NCBI RefSeq assembly: GCF_017980685.1
Contig: NZ_JACXXO010000011.1
Location: forward strand, 62,001-126,000
Length of the DNA: 64,000 bases
Direction of reading: 5' to 3'
Origin: Pseudomonas iridis
GTDB taxonomy: Bacteria; Pseudomonadota; Gammaproteobacteria; Pseudomonadales; Pseudomonadaceae
A program made the position numbers and the translations under genes. Of the stretch, positions 17,888 through 26,786 are shown piece after piece (the stretch's first letter is position 1; every line of letters begins with the position of its first letter). The notes beneath the pieces were generated by a model. It saw nothing but the letters and a program-made list of their open reading frames with translations, had not been told where the DNA came from and did no database searches.

Positions 17888-18586
17888 TTATTCCTCGCGC
17901 AGGGTCTGGATCATGTAGTTGACGTCAACGTCGTTGGCCAGTTTGTAGTGCTTGGTCAGCGGGTTGTAGGTCAGGCCGATGATGTCCTTGACGGTCAGGC
18001 CGGCCAGACGGCTCCAGGCCCCCAGCTCGGACGGACGAATGAATTTCTTGAAGTCATGGGTGCCGCGCGGCAGCAGCTTCATGATGTATTCGGCGCCGAT
18101 GATCGCGAACAGGTACGCCTTCGGGTTGCGGTTGATGGTCGAGAAGAACACCTGGCCGCCCGGCTTGACCATGCGGTAGCAGGCGGCGATGACCGACGAT
18201 GGATCAGGCACGTGTTCGAGCATTTCCAGGCAAGTCACGACGTCGAACTGCTCGGGCATTTCCTCGGCCAGGTCTTCGGCGGTGATCTGGCGGTACTCGA
18301 CGCTGACGCCGGACTCCAGTTGATGCAACTGCGCGACCGCCAACGGCGCCTCGCCCATGTCGATGCCCATGACGGTGGCACCGCGCTGGGCCATGGCTTC
18401 ACTGAGGATGCCGCCGCCGCAACCGACGTCGAGGACTTTCTTGCCGGCCAGATTGACCCGTTCGTCAATCCAGTTGACCCGCAGCGGGTTGATGTCGTGC
18501 AGCGGTTTGAACTCGCTTTCACGGTCCCACCAGCGATGGGCCAGGGCTTCGAATTTGGCGATTTCGGAGTGGTCGACGTTGCTCAT
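17888..18586 (-). CDS. ubiG: UbiG, bifunctional ubiquinone O-methyltransferase
   Basis: 232-aa SAM-dependent methyltransferase performing both O-methylations of ubiquinone synthesis (2-polyprenyl-6-hydroxyphenol and 3-demethylubiquinol). The SAM motif is VLDVGCGGGILSE, with post-motif VTCLEMLEHVPDP, and the N-terminus NVDHSEIAKFEALAHRWWD is diagnostic of UbiG. It lies between mtaD (58 nt upstream) and mupP (4 nt downstream) in a leftward operon. Confidence 0.96.
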   Translation of the reverse strand: MSNVDHSEIAKFEALAHRWWDRESEFKPLHDINPLRVNWIDERVNLAGKKVLDVGCGGGILSEAMAQRGATVMGIDMGEAPLAVAQLHQLESGVSVEYRQITAEDLAEEMPEQFDVVTCLEMLEHVPDPSSVIAACYRMVKPGGQVFFSTINRNPKAYLFAIIGAEYIMKLLPRGTHDFKKFIRPSELGAWSRLAGLTVKDIIGLTYNPLTKHYKLANDVDVNYMIQTLREE

Positions 18587-18644
18587 GGTTCAATCCTCTA
18601 AAACTTGAAAAAGGCTGTAGCCCCGCGGGTTGGCTGCGAGGTGT

Positions 18645-19979
18645 TTACGATTCGGTGTGGCCGCTGATGCGCTGGCCCCAGGCCCGGGCGGTGGCGCCCA
18701 GTTGCTGTTCATCCATGCGCGTCAGGCGCCGGTCGTCGAGCAGTTGCTTGCCGGCGACCCACAGGTGTTTCACGCAATCGCGGCCGGTGGCATATATAAG
18801 CTGCGAAACCGGGTCATAGACCGGCTGCTGCGCCAGGCCGGACAGGTCGAAGGCGACGATGTCCGCGGCTTTGCCGATTTCCAGCGAGCCAACCTGCGCC
18901 TCGATTCCCAGTGCGCGAGCACCGTTGAGCGTGGCCATGCGCAACGCACGATGGGCGTCGAGCGCAGTGGCAGAACCGGCGACAGCTTTGGCCAGTAGCG
19001 CTGCGGTACGGGTTTCGCCGAGCAGGTCGAGGTCATTGTTGCTCGCCGCACCATCGGTGCCGACCGCGACATTCACACCAGCCTGCCACAAACGCTCGAC
19101 CGGACAGAAACCGCTGGCCAGCTTGAGGTTCGATTCCGGGCAGTGGATCACGCTGGTGTTGCTTTCTACCAGCAGCGCCAGGTCGTCATCGCTGATCTGC
19201 GTCATGTGCACAGCCTGGAAGCGCGGGCCGAGCAGGCCCAGTCGGCCTAGACGGGCCAGCGGCCGTTCACCGCGCTGCTCGACCGCTTGCTGCACTTCGA
19301 ACGCCGTTTCGTGGACGTGCATGTGAATCGACGCGTCCAGCTCCTCGGCGATCACGCGGATTTTCTCGAGATTTTCGTCGCCGACGGTGTAGGGTGCATG
19401 AGGGCCGAAGGTGATCTTGATGCGCTCGTGATGCTTCAAATCGCCGAACAGCTCGACACCTTGGCGAATGGCCTCGTCGGCGCTGGAGGCACCGGGAATC
19501 GGGAAGTCGAGGATCGGAATGGCGATCTGCGCGCGAATGCCACTGTCATGCACGCGTTCGCTGGCGACTTTGGGGAAGAAATACATGTCCGAAAAGCAGG
19601 TGATGCCGCCCTTGATCTGCTCGGCGATGGCCAGATCGGTACCGTCACGAACGAAGTCTTCATCGACCCATTTGGCTTCGGCCGGCCAGATGTGGTTTTC
19701 CAGCCAGGTCATCAGCGGCAGATCATCGGCCAGGCCACGGAACAGCGTCATTGCCGCGTGGCCGTGAGCGTTGATCAGGCCGGGGCTGAGCAGGACATCC
19801 GGCAATTCGCGCACTTCAGCGGCGTTACACTTCAGTGCGTCGCTGCGCGGGCCGATAAACACGATGCGACCGTCGCGAATGCCCAGGCCATGCTCCTTGA
19901 GCACAACGCCTGCGGGTTCGACGGGTACCAGCCAGGTCGGCAGCAATAATAAGTCGAGCGCAATGGCAGGTTTCGGCAT
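18645..19979 (-). CDS. mtaD: MtaD-type 5-methylthioadenosine/S-adenosylhomocysteine deaminase
   Basis: 444-aa amidohydrolase (TRZ/ATZ family). Metal ligands are His72 and His74 in INAHGHAAM, later HMHVHE and the catalytic Asp in GTDGAASNND. It deaminates methylthioadenosine to methylthioinosine; together with mtnA across the divergent promoter it fits the Pseudomonas methylthioadenosine salvage and disposal route. The minus frame stays open into mtnA, but ATG 19979 (MPKPAIALDLLLLPTWLVPV) gives the family length and N-terminus. First gene of the leftward operon with ubiG, mupP and yciK. Confidence 0.9.
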   Translation of the reverse strand: MPKPAIALDLLLLPTWLVPVEPAGVVLKEHGLGIRDGRIVFIGPRSDALKCNAAEVRELPDVLLSPGLINAHGHAAMTLFRGLADDLPLMTWLENHIWPAEAKWVDEDFVRDGTDLAIAEQIKGGITCFSDMYFFPKVASERVHDSGIRAQIAIPILDFPIPGASSADEAIRQGVELFGDLKHHERIKITFGPHAPYTVGDENLEKIRVIAEELDASIHMHVHETAFEVQQAVEQRGERPLARLGRLGLLGPRFQAVHMTQISDDDLALLVESNTSVIHCPESNLKLASGFCPVERLWQAGVNVAVGTDGAASNNDLDLLGETRTAALLAKAVAGSATALDAHRALRMATLNGARALGIEAQVGSLEIGKAADIVAFDLSGLAQQPVYDPVSQLIYATGRDCVKHLWVAGKQLLDDRRLTRMDEQQLGATARAWGQRISGHTES

Positions 19980-20048
19980 CGAGGGTCGGTTCCAGTGCTT
20001 TTGTAAAGGATGGCGAAGTATACCCGAGCGTCTTCGCGGGGGGATCGC

Positions 20049-20054
20049 TATAAT
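20049..20054 (+). promoter_or_regulatory. -10 element (TATAAT) upstream of mtnA
   Basis: A consensus TATAAT lies 34 bases upstream of ATG 20088 in the 108-bp gap between the divergent mtaD and mtnA genes. No convincing -35 is seen at the right distance. Confidence 0.5.
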
Positions 20055-20087
20055 CGGCGGCTTTTGTTCATGAGTGCGGGGTGTGGG

Positions 20088-21164
20088 ATGCGCGATCGAC
20101 TGTTGGCTGCGGAGAAAGTGAAGGCCATCGATTGGCGAGATGGCGCGCTCCACCTGCTGGATCAGCGTATTTTGCCGTTCGAGGAAACCTGGATCGCTTA
20201 CACCAGCGCCGCCGGCGTGGCCGAGGCGATTCGTTCGATGGTGGTGCGTGGCGCCCCGGCCATCGGCATCAGTGCGGCTTATGGCATCGTTCTCGCGGCG
20301 CGTACGCGGGTGGCCGAAGGCGGCGACTGGTACGCCGCGCTGGAAGAGGATTTTGCCCTGCTGGCCGCTTCCCGGCCGACGGCGGTCAACCTGTTCTGGG
20401 CGCTGGGCCGCATGCACGATCGGCTTGATCGCCTCAAAGGCAATGCCGATCCGCTGGCGGCACTGGAAGCCGAGGCCATCGCCATCCACGAAAGTGATCG
20501 CGAGGCCAACCTGACCATGGCCCAGCTCGGCGTCGATCTGATCCGCAAGCATCAGGGCAACGCTCAGGCGATTCTCACCCACTGCAACACCGGCGCTCTG
20601 GCGACGGGTGGTTTTGGTACGGCGCTTGGGGTCATTCGTGCAGCATTTCTCGAGGGCATGGTCGAGCGCGTTTATGCCGACGAAACCCGGCCGTGGCTTC
20701 AGGGTTCGCGCCTGACAGCATGGGAACTGGCCAACGAAGGCATCCCGGTCACCCTGAATGCCGATTCTGCCGCCGCGCACATCATGAAAACCAAAGGCGT
20801 GACCTGGGTGATCGTCGGTGCTGACCGGATCACCGCCAATGGCGACGTGGCCAACAAGATCGGCACTTATCAACTGGCGGTCAACGCCATGCATCACGGT
20901 GTGCGTTTCATGGTGGTGGCGCCGAGTTCGACCATCGACATGAATCTGGCCAGCGGCGACGAAATTCCGATTGAAGAGCGCGATGGTGCCGAATTGCTGG
21001 AAGTCGGCGGCAAGCGTGTTGGTGCTGACGTTGAGGCGTTCAACCCGGTGTTTGACGTGACACCGGCGGATCTGATCGATGCCATCGTTACCGAAAAGGG
21101 CATCGTCGAGCGGCCGGACACGGCAAAAATGGCCCAGTTGATGTGCCGCAAGCGGTTGCATTGA
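20088..21164 (+). CDS. mtnA: MtnA, methylthioribose-1-phosphate isomerase
   Basis: 358-aa cytoplasmic enzyme of methionine salvage converting 5-methylthioribose-1-phosphate to 5-methylthioribulose-1-phosphate. Catalytic Cys is in THCNTGALATGGFG and catalytic Asp in IVGADRI; NKIGTYQLAV is the family signature. An in-frame ATG at 20070 would add MSAGCG; ATG 20088 (MRDRLLAAEKVKAIDW) matches the family start and length. It is followed by REP elements and then gyrA, as in P. aeruginosa (PA3169, PA3168). Confidence 0.95.
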   Translation: MRDRLLAAEKVKAIDWRDGALHLLDQRILPFEETWIAYTSAAGVAEAIRSMVVRGAPAIGISAAYGIVLAARTRVAEGGDWYAALEEDFALLAASRPTAVNLFWALGRMHDRLDRLKGNADPLAALEAEAIAIHESDREANLTMAQLGVDLIRKHQGNAQAILTHCNTGALATGGFGTALGVIRAAFLEGMVERVYADETRPWLQGSRLTAWELANEGIPVTLNADSAAAHIMKTKGVTWVIVGADRITANGDVANKIGTYQLAVNAMHHGVRFMVVAPSSTIDMNLASGDEIPIEERDGAELLEVGGKRVGADVEAFNPVFDVTPADLIDAIVTEKGIVERPDTAKMAQLMCRKRLH

Positions 21165-21189
21165 TTGGCTTGACGTCTGCGTTGACCTC

Positions 21190-21260
21190 TTCGCGAGCAG
21201 GCTCGCTCCCACTGGTTTTGTGCTCGCCGCCGATCCTGTGGGAGCTGGCTTGCCAGCGAT
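21190..21260. repeat. REP pair upstream of gyrA
   Basis: TTCGCGAGCAGGCTCGCTCCCACT (about 21190-21213) and CCTGTGGGAGCTGGCTTGCCAGCGAT (about 21235-21260) are inverted REP units. They occupy the start of the 424-bp gap between mtnA and gyrA. The rest of the gap (21,261-21,588) shows no gene and presumably holds the gyrA promoter, which I could not pinpoint. Confidence 0.82.
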
Positions 21261-21588
21261 GAAGCCCTAAAAGTCAATAAACATCCTCAAACCAAGCCCG
21301 AATTCTGCATTCAAAGAAGCTCTGAGCCTCTCTCGTCCCCGTTAAGCCTGTCACCAGTCAACTAACTATGCTCCATGCGCGTCTGGGGGATAGGTGCGTG
21401 GCGGCCTTTGTGATAACATCCGGCGTTTTCCGAGGCCGCTCCACGGAGCTGTCTTTACTGCGCAAATCCACTCTGCGGAATGTTGATTTGTCGTAAGTCG
21501 GCGCACGGCACTCTGCCTTGCCCGACGAGCTTCGTTGCTCCCACATGGATATGACGAAGTTTCACCAGAAAAAGGAATCAGGCTTCTC

Positions 21589-24363
21589 ATGGGCGAACTG
21601 GCCAAAGAAATCCTCCCGGTCAATATCGAAGACGAGCTGAAGCAGTCCTACCTCGACTACGCGATGAGCGTGATCGTCGGCCGTGCACTGCCGGATGCGC
21701 GCGATGGCCTCAAGCCCGTGCACCGTCGCGTACTGTTCGCGATGAGCGAGCTGGGCAACGACTACAACAAGCCGTACAAGAAATCTGCCCGTGTTGTCGG
21801 TGACGTGATCGGTAAGTATCACCCGCACGGTGATACGGCGGTGTACGACACCATCGTCCGCATGGCTCAGCCTTTCTCCCTGCGCTACCTGCTGGTCGAC
21901 GGTCAGGGCAACTTCGGTTCGGTGGACGGCGACAACGCCGCGGCCATGCGATACACCGAAGTACGCATGACCAAACTGGCGCACGAGCTGCTGGCCGACC
22001 TGCACAAGGAAACCGTGGACTGGGTGCCGAACTACGACGGCACCGAGATGATCCCGGCGGTCATGCCGACGCGGATTCCCAACCTGCTGGTCAACGGCTC
22101 CAGCGGTATCGCCGTGGGCATGGCGACCAACATTCCGCCGCACAACCTCGGTGAAGTCATCGACGGTTGCCTGGCGCTCATCGACAACCCTGAGCTGACC
22201 GTCGATGAACTGATGCAATACATCCCCGGTCCGGACTTCCCGACCGCCGCGATCATCAACGGTCGCGCCGGCATCATCGAAGCCTACCGCACCGGTCGCG
22301 GACGCATTTACATGCGTGCCCGCTCGATCATCGAGGACATCGACAAGGTCGGTGGTCGTCAGCAGATCGTTATCACCGAACTTCCTTACCAGTTGAACAA
22401 GGCGCGTCTGATCGAGAAGATCGCCGAGCTGGTTAAAGAGAAGAAGCTCGAAGGCATCACCGAACTGCGCGACGAGTCCGACAAGGACGGTATGCGCGTC
22501 GTGATCGAGCTGCGTCGCGGTGAAGTGCCTGAGGTGATCCTCAACAACCTCTACGCCCAGACCCAGCTGCAAGCGGTGTTCGGCATCAACATCGTCGCGC
22601 TGATTGACGGCCGTCCGCGGATCCTCAACCTCAAGGATCTGCTGGAAGCCTTCGTCCGTCACCGCCGCGAAGTCGTCACCCGCCGTACCGTGTTCGAACT
22701 GCGTAAAGCCCGTGAACGTGGCCACATCCTTGAAGGTCAAGCGGTTGCCCTGTCGAACATCGACCCGGTCATCGCCCTGATCAAGGCTTCGCCGACCCCG
22801 TCGGAAGCCAAGGAAGCGCTGATCAAGACCGCGTGGGAATCCTCCGCCGTGGTCGCGATGGTTGAGCGTGCTGGTGCTGATTCGTGCCGTCCTGAGACGC
22901 TCGATCCGCAATACGGTTTGCGTGAAGGCAAATACTTCCTGTCGCCAGAGCAGGCGCAAGCCATTCTGGAGCTGCGTCTGCACCGTCTGACCGGTCTGGA
23001 ACACGAGAAACTGCTGGCCGAGTATCAAGAGATCCTCAACCAGATCGGCGAGCTGATCCGCATCCTCAATAGCGCCGTGCGCTTGATGGAAGTGATCCGC
23101 GAAGAGCTGGAAGTGATCCGTGCCGAGTACGGCGACGTGCGTCGCACCGAAATTCTCGATGCGCGCCTCGATCTGACCCTGGGTGACATGATCCCGGAAG
23201 AAGAGCGCGTCGTGACCATTTCCCACAGTGGCTACGCCAAGACCCAGCCATTGGCTGCGTATCAGGCTCAGCGTCGTGGCGGTAAAGGCAAATCGGCGAC
23301 CGGCGTCAAGGATGAGGACTACATCGCTCACCTGCTGGTTGCCAACAGCCACACCACGCTGCTGCTGTTCTCCAGCAAGGGCAAGGTTTACTGGCTCAAG
23401 ACCTACGAGATCCCGGAAGCGTCCCGCGCTGCCCGTGGTCGTCCGCTGGTCAACCTCTTGCCATTGAGCGAGGGCGAATACATCACCACCATGCTGCCGG
23501 TCGATCTCGAAGCCATGAAGCGTCAGGCTGACGAAGAAGAAGCCGAAGGCGCCGAGGCTGATGTAGACGAAATCGAAAACAGCAACGAGACCGACGAAGA
23601 GCGCCGCGCGCGCATCAAGGCTGCCGACCGCAAGAAGGCACCGTTCATCTTCATGTCGACCGCCAACGGTACGGTCAAGAAGACCCCGCTGGTGGCCTTC
23701 AGCCGTCAGCGTAGCGTTGGTCTGATCGCGCTGGAGCTGGACGAAGGCGACATCCTGATTTCCGCGGCTGTCACCGACGGCGAGCAGGAGATCATGCTGT
23801 TCTCCGACGGCGGCAAGGTCACTCGCTTCAAGGAATCCGAAGTTCGCGCCATGGGCCGTACCGCGCGCGGTGTGCGTGGTATGCGTCTGCCGGAAGGTCA
23901 GAAGCTGATTTCCATGCTGATCCCGGAAGAAGGCAGCGAGATTCTCACCGCTTCCGAGCGCGGTTATGGCAAGCGTACCGCCATCACCGAGTTCCCTGAG
24001 TACAAGCGTGGCGGTCAGGGCGTTATCGCCATGGTCAGCAACGAACGTAACGGCCGTCTGGTCGGTGCGGTTCAGGTGCAGGACGGCGAAGAGATCATGC
24101 TGATCTCCGATCAGGGCACGCTGGTGCGTACCCGTGTCGACGAAGTGTCGAGCCTGGGTCGTAACACTCAAGGTGTCACGCTGATCAAACTGGCCAAGGA
24201 TGAAACCCTGGTCGGCCTGGAGCGGGTTCAGGAGCCTTCGGAAGTCGAAGGTGAAGAGCTCGAAGGTGAAGAGGGCGAGGAGTTCGAAGGCAATGTCGTG
24301 ATCGACGACGCAGTCGAAGACCAGCAGCTCGACGCCGCAGCAGACGAAGAACCGCAAGAATAA
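21589..24363 (+). CDS. gyrA: DNA gyrase subunit A
   Basis: 924 aa; with GyrB forms the A2B2 topoisomerase II that introduces negative supercoils. Catalytic Tyr122 is in AAAMRYTEVRM. The quinolone-resistance-determining positions are Thr83 and Asp87 (HPHGDTAVYDT), the wild-type residues of pseudomonads. The GyrA-box QRRGGKGK begins the C-terminal beta-propeller. There is an acidic insertion (about residues 640-680, rich in E and D) in the propeller and a long acidic tail. The frame opens at 21535, but ATG 21589 (MGELAKEILPVNIEDELKQS) is the family start. A terminator and REP pair follow. Confidence 0.97.
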   Translation: MGELAKEILPVNIEDELKQSYLDYAMSVIVGRALPDARDGLKPVHRRVLFAMSELGNDYNKPYKKSARVVGDVIGKYHPHGDTAVYDTIVRMAQPFSLRYLLVDGQGNFGSVDGDNAAAMRYTEVRMTKLAHELLADLHKETVDWVPNYDGTEMIPAVMPTRIPNLLVNGSSGIAVGMATNIPPHNLGEVIDGCLALIDNPELTVDELMQYIPGPDFPTAAIINGRAGIIEAYRTGRGRIYMRARSIIEDIDKVGGRQQIVITELPYQLNKARLIEKIAELVKEKKLEGITELRDESDKDGMRVVIELRRGEVPEVILNNLYAQTQLQAVFGINIVALIDGRPRILNLKDLLEAFVRHRREVVTRRTVFELRKARERGHILEGQAVALSNIDPVIALIKASPTPSEAKEALIKTAWESSAVVAMVERAGADSCRPETLDPQYGLREGKYFLSPEQAQAILELRLHRLTGLEHEKLLAEYQEILNQIGELIRILNSAVRLMEVIREELEVIRAEYGDVRRTEILDARLDLTLGDMIPEEERVVTISHSGYAKTQPLAAYQAQRRGGKGKSATGVKDEDYIAHLLVANSHTTLLLFSSKGKVYWLKTYEIPEASRAARGRPLVNLLPLSEGEYITTMLPVDLEAMKRQADEEEAEGAEADVDEIENSNETDEERRARIKAADRKKAPFIFMSTANGTVKKTPLVAFSRQRSVGLIALELDEGDILISAAVTDGEQEIMLFSDGGKVTRFKESEVRAMGRTARGVRGMRLPEGQKLISMLIPEEGSEILTASERGYGKRTAITEFPEYKRGGQGVIAMVSNERNGRLVGAVQVQDGEEIMLISDQGTLVRTRVDEVSSLGRNTQGVTLIKLAKDETLVGLERVQEPSEVEGEELEGEEGEEFEGNVVIDDAVEDQQLDAAADEEPQE

Positions 24364-24375
24364 GCGGACAAGCGA

Positions 24376-24410
24376 GGGGGCGGATGAGAATTCGCCCCCT
24401 TGTTATTTGT
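24376..24410 (+). terminator. Terminator of gyrA
   Basis: Stem GGGGGCG (24376-24382) and CGCCCCC (24393-24399) with a ten-base A/T-containing loop, followed by TTGTTATTTGT. It begins 13 bases after the gyrA stop. Confidence 0.75.
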
Positions 24411-24440
24411 CCGGTATGAATTTTCGACATCATGGAGATC

Positions 24441-24534
24441 CCCTGTGGGAGCGAGCCTGCTCGCGAAAGCAGGCGCTGCGGTACCTTCGAAGCACCGCGG
24501 TGATGCGTTCGCGAGCAGGCTCGCTCCCACAGGG
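24441..24534. repeat. REP pair between gyrA and serC
   Basis: CCCTGTGGGAGCGAGCCTGCTCGCGAA (24441-24467) and its exact reverse complement (24508-24534) form a 27-bp inverted repeat. The spacer between them contains an imperfect hairpin (GCGGTACC/GCACCGCGGTG). Confidence 0.88.
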
Positions 24535-24594
24535 CCGTGTTGATCAATAGTGTGATTTATTGCGTGATACCACCAAATCAGAGCGAGATTGGAT

Positions 24595-25680
24595 GTGAGC
24601 AAGCGAGCCTATAACTTCTGCGCCGGTCCTGCGGCGCTTCCTGAAGCTGTCCTGCAGCGCGCCCAGGGTGAACTCCTTGATTGGCATGGCAAGGGCTTGT
24701 CGGTCATGGAAATGAGCCATCGCAGCGATGAGTTCGTGTCCATCGCCACCCAGGCCGAGCAGGATCTGCGTGACCTGCTGAATATCCCGTCGAACTATAA
24801 AGTGCTGTTTCTGCAAGGTGGCGCCAGCCAGCAATTTGCACAGATTCCACTGAACCTGCTGCCTGAGGGCGGCTCGGCCGACTATATCGACACCGGTATC
24901 TGGTCGCAGAAAGCCATCGAAGAAGCCTCGCGTTACGGCCATGTCAACGTCGCCGCCACCGCCAAGCCTTACGACTATTTCGCCATCCCCGGCCAGAACG
25001 AGTGGAACCTGTCGAAAGACGCCGCTTACGTTCATTACGCCCCGAACGAGACCATTGGCGGTCTGGAATTCCAGTGGATTCCGGAAGTCGGCGACGTGCC
25101 GCTGGTCGCTGACATGTCTTCGGACATTCTGTCGCGTCCAGTCGATGTCTCGCGTTTCGGCATGATCTACGCCGGCGCACAAAAGAACATTGGTCCGAGC
25201 GGTATCGTCGTCAACATCATTCGTGAAGACCTGCTGGGCAAGGCCCGTGCGCTGTGCCCGACCATGCTTGACTACAAGGTCGCGGCCGACAACGGCTCGA
25301 TGTACAACACGCCGCCGACGCTGGCCTGGTATCTGTCCGGTCTGGTGTTCCAGTGGCTCAAAGAGCAGGGTGGTGTCGAAGCCATCGCCAGGCTGAACGA
25401 TGCCAAGCAGCGCACGCTGTACGACTTCATCGACGCCAGCGGTCTCTACAGCAACCCCATCAACAAGTCGGATCGCTCGTGGATGAACGTGCCGTTCCGT
25501 CTGGCCGATGATCGTCTCGACAAGCCGTTCCTGGTCGGTGCCGAAGAGCGTGGTCTGCTCAACCTCAAGGGCCACCGCTCTGTGGGCGGCATGCGCGCCT
25601 CCATCTATAACGCCGTCGACATCACCGCCGTTAACGCGCTGGTGGCGTACATGGCTGAATTCGAGAAGGAACACGGCTGA
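24595..25680 (+). CDS. serC: Phosphoserine aminotransferase SerC
   Basis: 361-aa PLP enzyme making 3-phosphoserine (serine synthesis) and 4-phosphohydroxythreonine (pyridoxal phosphate synthesis). The PLP-binding Lys197 is in YAGAQKNIGPSG; the N-terminus SKRAYNFCAGPAALPEAVL is diagnostic. The start is GTG 24595; a TTG two codons earlier is less likely. The stop overlaps the pheA start by one base, beginning the serC-pheA-hisC-tyrA/aroA-cmk-rpsA supraoperon known from pseudomonads. Confidence 0.96.
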   Translation: MSKRAYNFCAGPAALPEAVLQRAQGELLDWHGKGLSVMEMSHRSDEFVSIATQAEQDLRDLLNIPSNYKVLFLQGGASQQFAQIPLNLLPEGGSADYIDTGIWSQKAIEEASRYGHVNVAATAKPYDYFAIPGQNEWNLSKDAAYVHYAPNETIGGLEFQWIPEVGDVPLVADMSSDILSRPVDVSRFGMIYAGAQKNIGPSGIVVNIIREDLLGKARALCPTMLDYKVAADNGSMYNTPPTLAWYLSGLVFQWLKEQGGVEAIARLNDAKQRTLYDFIDASGLYSNPINKSDRSWMNVPFRLADDRLDKPFLVGAEERGLLNLKGHRSVGGMRASIYNAVDITAVNALVAYMAEFEKEHG

Positions 25681-26774
25681 TGTCCGAGCAAGAACTCAAG
25701 GCACTGCGCGTTCGCATTGACGCTCTGGACACCAAAGTCATGGAGCTGATCAGTGAGCGTGCGCGTTGCGCCCAGGAAGTTGCGCGAGTAAAGATGGCCT
25801 CGCTGGCCGAAGGCGAAGTGCCGGTGTTCTATCGTCCTGAGCGCGAAGCCCAGGTGCTCAAGCGAGTGATGGAGCGCAATCAGGGGCCGTTGGGCAACGA
25901 AGAAATGGCGCGGTTGTTCCGCGAAATCATGTCTTCGTGCCTCGCGCTGGAGCAGCCGCTGAAAGTGGCTTACCTCGGCCCTGAAGGCACCTTCACTCAG
26001 GCTGCGGCCATGAAGCACTTCGGTCACGCGGTGATCAGCAAGCCGATGGCGGCGATCGACGAAGTGTTCCGTGAAGTGGCGGCCGGTGCGGTGAATTTTG
26101 GCGTGGTGCCGGTGGAAAACTCCACCGAAGGCGCGGTCAACCACACCCTCGACAGCTTCCTCGAACACGACATGGTGATTTGTGGCGAAGTCGAGCTGCG
26201 CATTCACCATCACCTGTTGGTCGGTGAAAACACCAAGACCGACAGCATCAGCCGCATCTATTCCCATGCTCAGTCGCTGGCCCAGTGCCGCAAGTGGCTG
26301 GATGCGCATTACCCGAATGTCGAGCGCGTGGCGGTGTCCAGCAACGCCGAGGCGGCCAAACGGGTCAAGGGCGAGTGGAATTCGGCGGCGATTGCCGGCG
26401 ACATGGCTGCCGGTCTGTATGGCCTGACGCGTCTGGCCGAGAAGATCGAAGATCGTCCGGACAACTCCACACGCTTCCTGATGATCGGTAACCAGGAAGT
26501 ACCGCCAACCGGCGACGACAAGACCTCGATCATCGTGTCCATGAGCAACAAGCCCGGCGCGCTCCATGAGCTGCTGGTGCCGTTCCATGACAACGGGATC
26601 GACCTGACCCGCATCGAAACCCGGCCGTCGCGCAGCGGCAAATGGACCTACGTGTTCTTCATCGACTTCGTCGGTCACCACCGTGATCCGTTGATCAAAG
26701 GTGTGCTGGAAAAGATCAGTCAGGAAGCAGTAGCACTCAAAGTGCTGGGTTCCTACCCGAAAGCAGTTCTGTAA
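25680..26774 (+). CDS. pheA: P-protein: chorismate mutase / prephenate dehydratase
   Basis: 364-aa bifunctional enzyme of phenylalanine synthesis (chorismate to prephenate to phenylpyruvate). An AroQ-type mutase covers residues 1-about 90 (LKALRVRIDALDTKVMELIS). The dehydratase follows, with YLGPEGTFTQAA and the catalytic TRF in NSTRFLMI. A C-terminal ACT domain (SIIVSMSNKPGALHELL) is the usual site of phenylalanine feedback, with the ESRP-like segment present as ETRPSRSGKW. Start ATG 25680 overlaps the serC stop. Confidence 0.96.
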   Translation: MSEQELKALRVRIDALDTKVMELISERARCAQEVARVKMASLAEGEVPVFYRPEREAQVLKRVMERNQGPLGNEEMARLFREIMSSCLALEQPLKVAYLGPEGTFTQAAAMKHFGHAVISKPMAAIDEVFREVAAGAVNFGVVPVENSTEGAVNHTLDSFLEHDMVICGEVELRIHHHLLVGENTKTDSISRIYSHAQSLAQCRKWLDAHYPNVERVAVSSNAEAAKRVKGEWNSAAIAGDMAAGLYGLTRLAEKIEDRPDNSTRFLMIGNQEVPPTGDDKTSIIVSMSNKPGALHELLVPFHDNGIDLTRIETRPSRSGKWTYVFFIDFVGHHRDPLIKGVLEKISQEAVALKVLGSYPKAVL

Positions 26775-26786
26775 GGGGCGGTAGTA

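Noticed and set aside
19980..21212. N-terminal extension of the mtaD frame through mtnA
   Set aside because: The minus frame is open by chance; MtaD family length and the ATG at 19,979 fit, and mtnA occupies the other strand.
21562..24357. 931-codon open frame on the minus strand
   Set aside because: Antisense of gyrA, which is unmistakable in sequence; the shadow has no recognisable domain.
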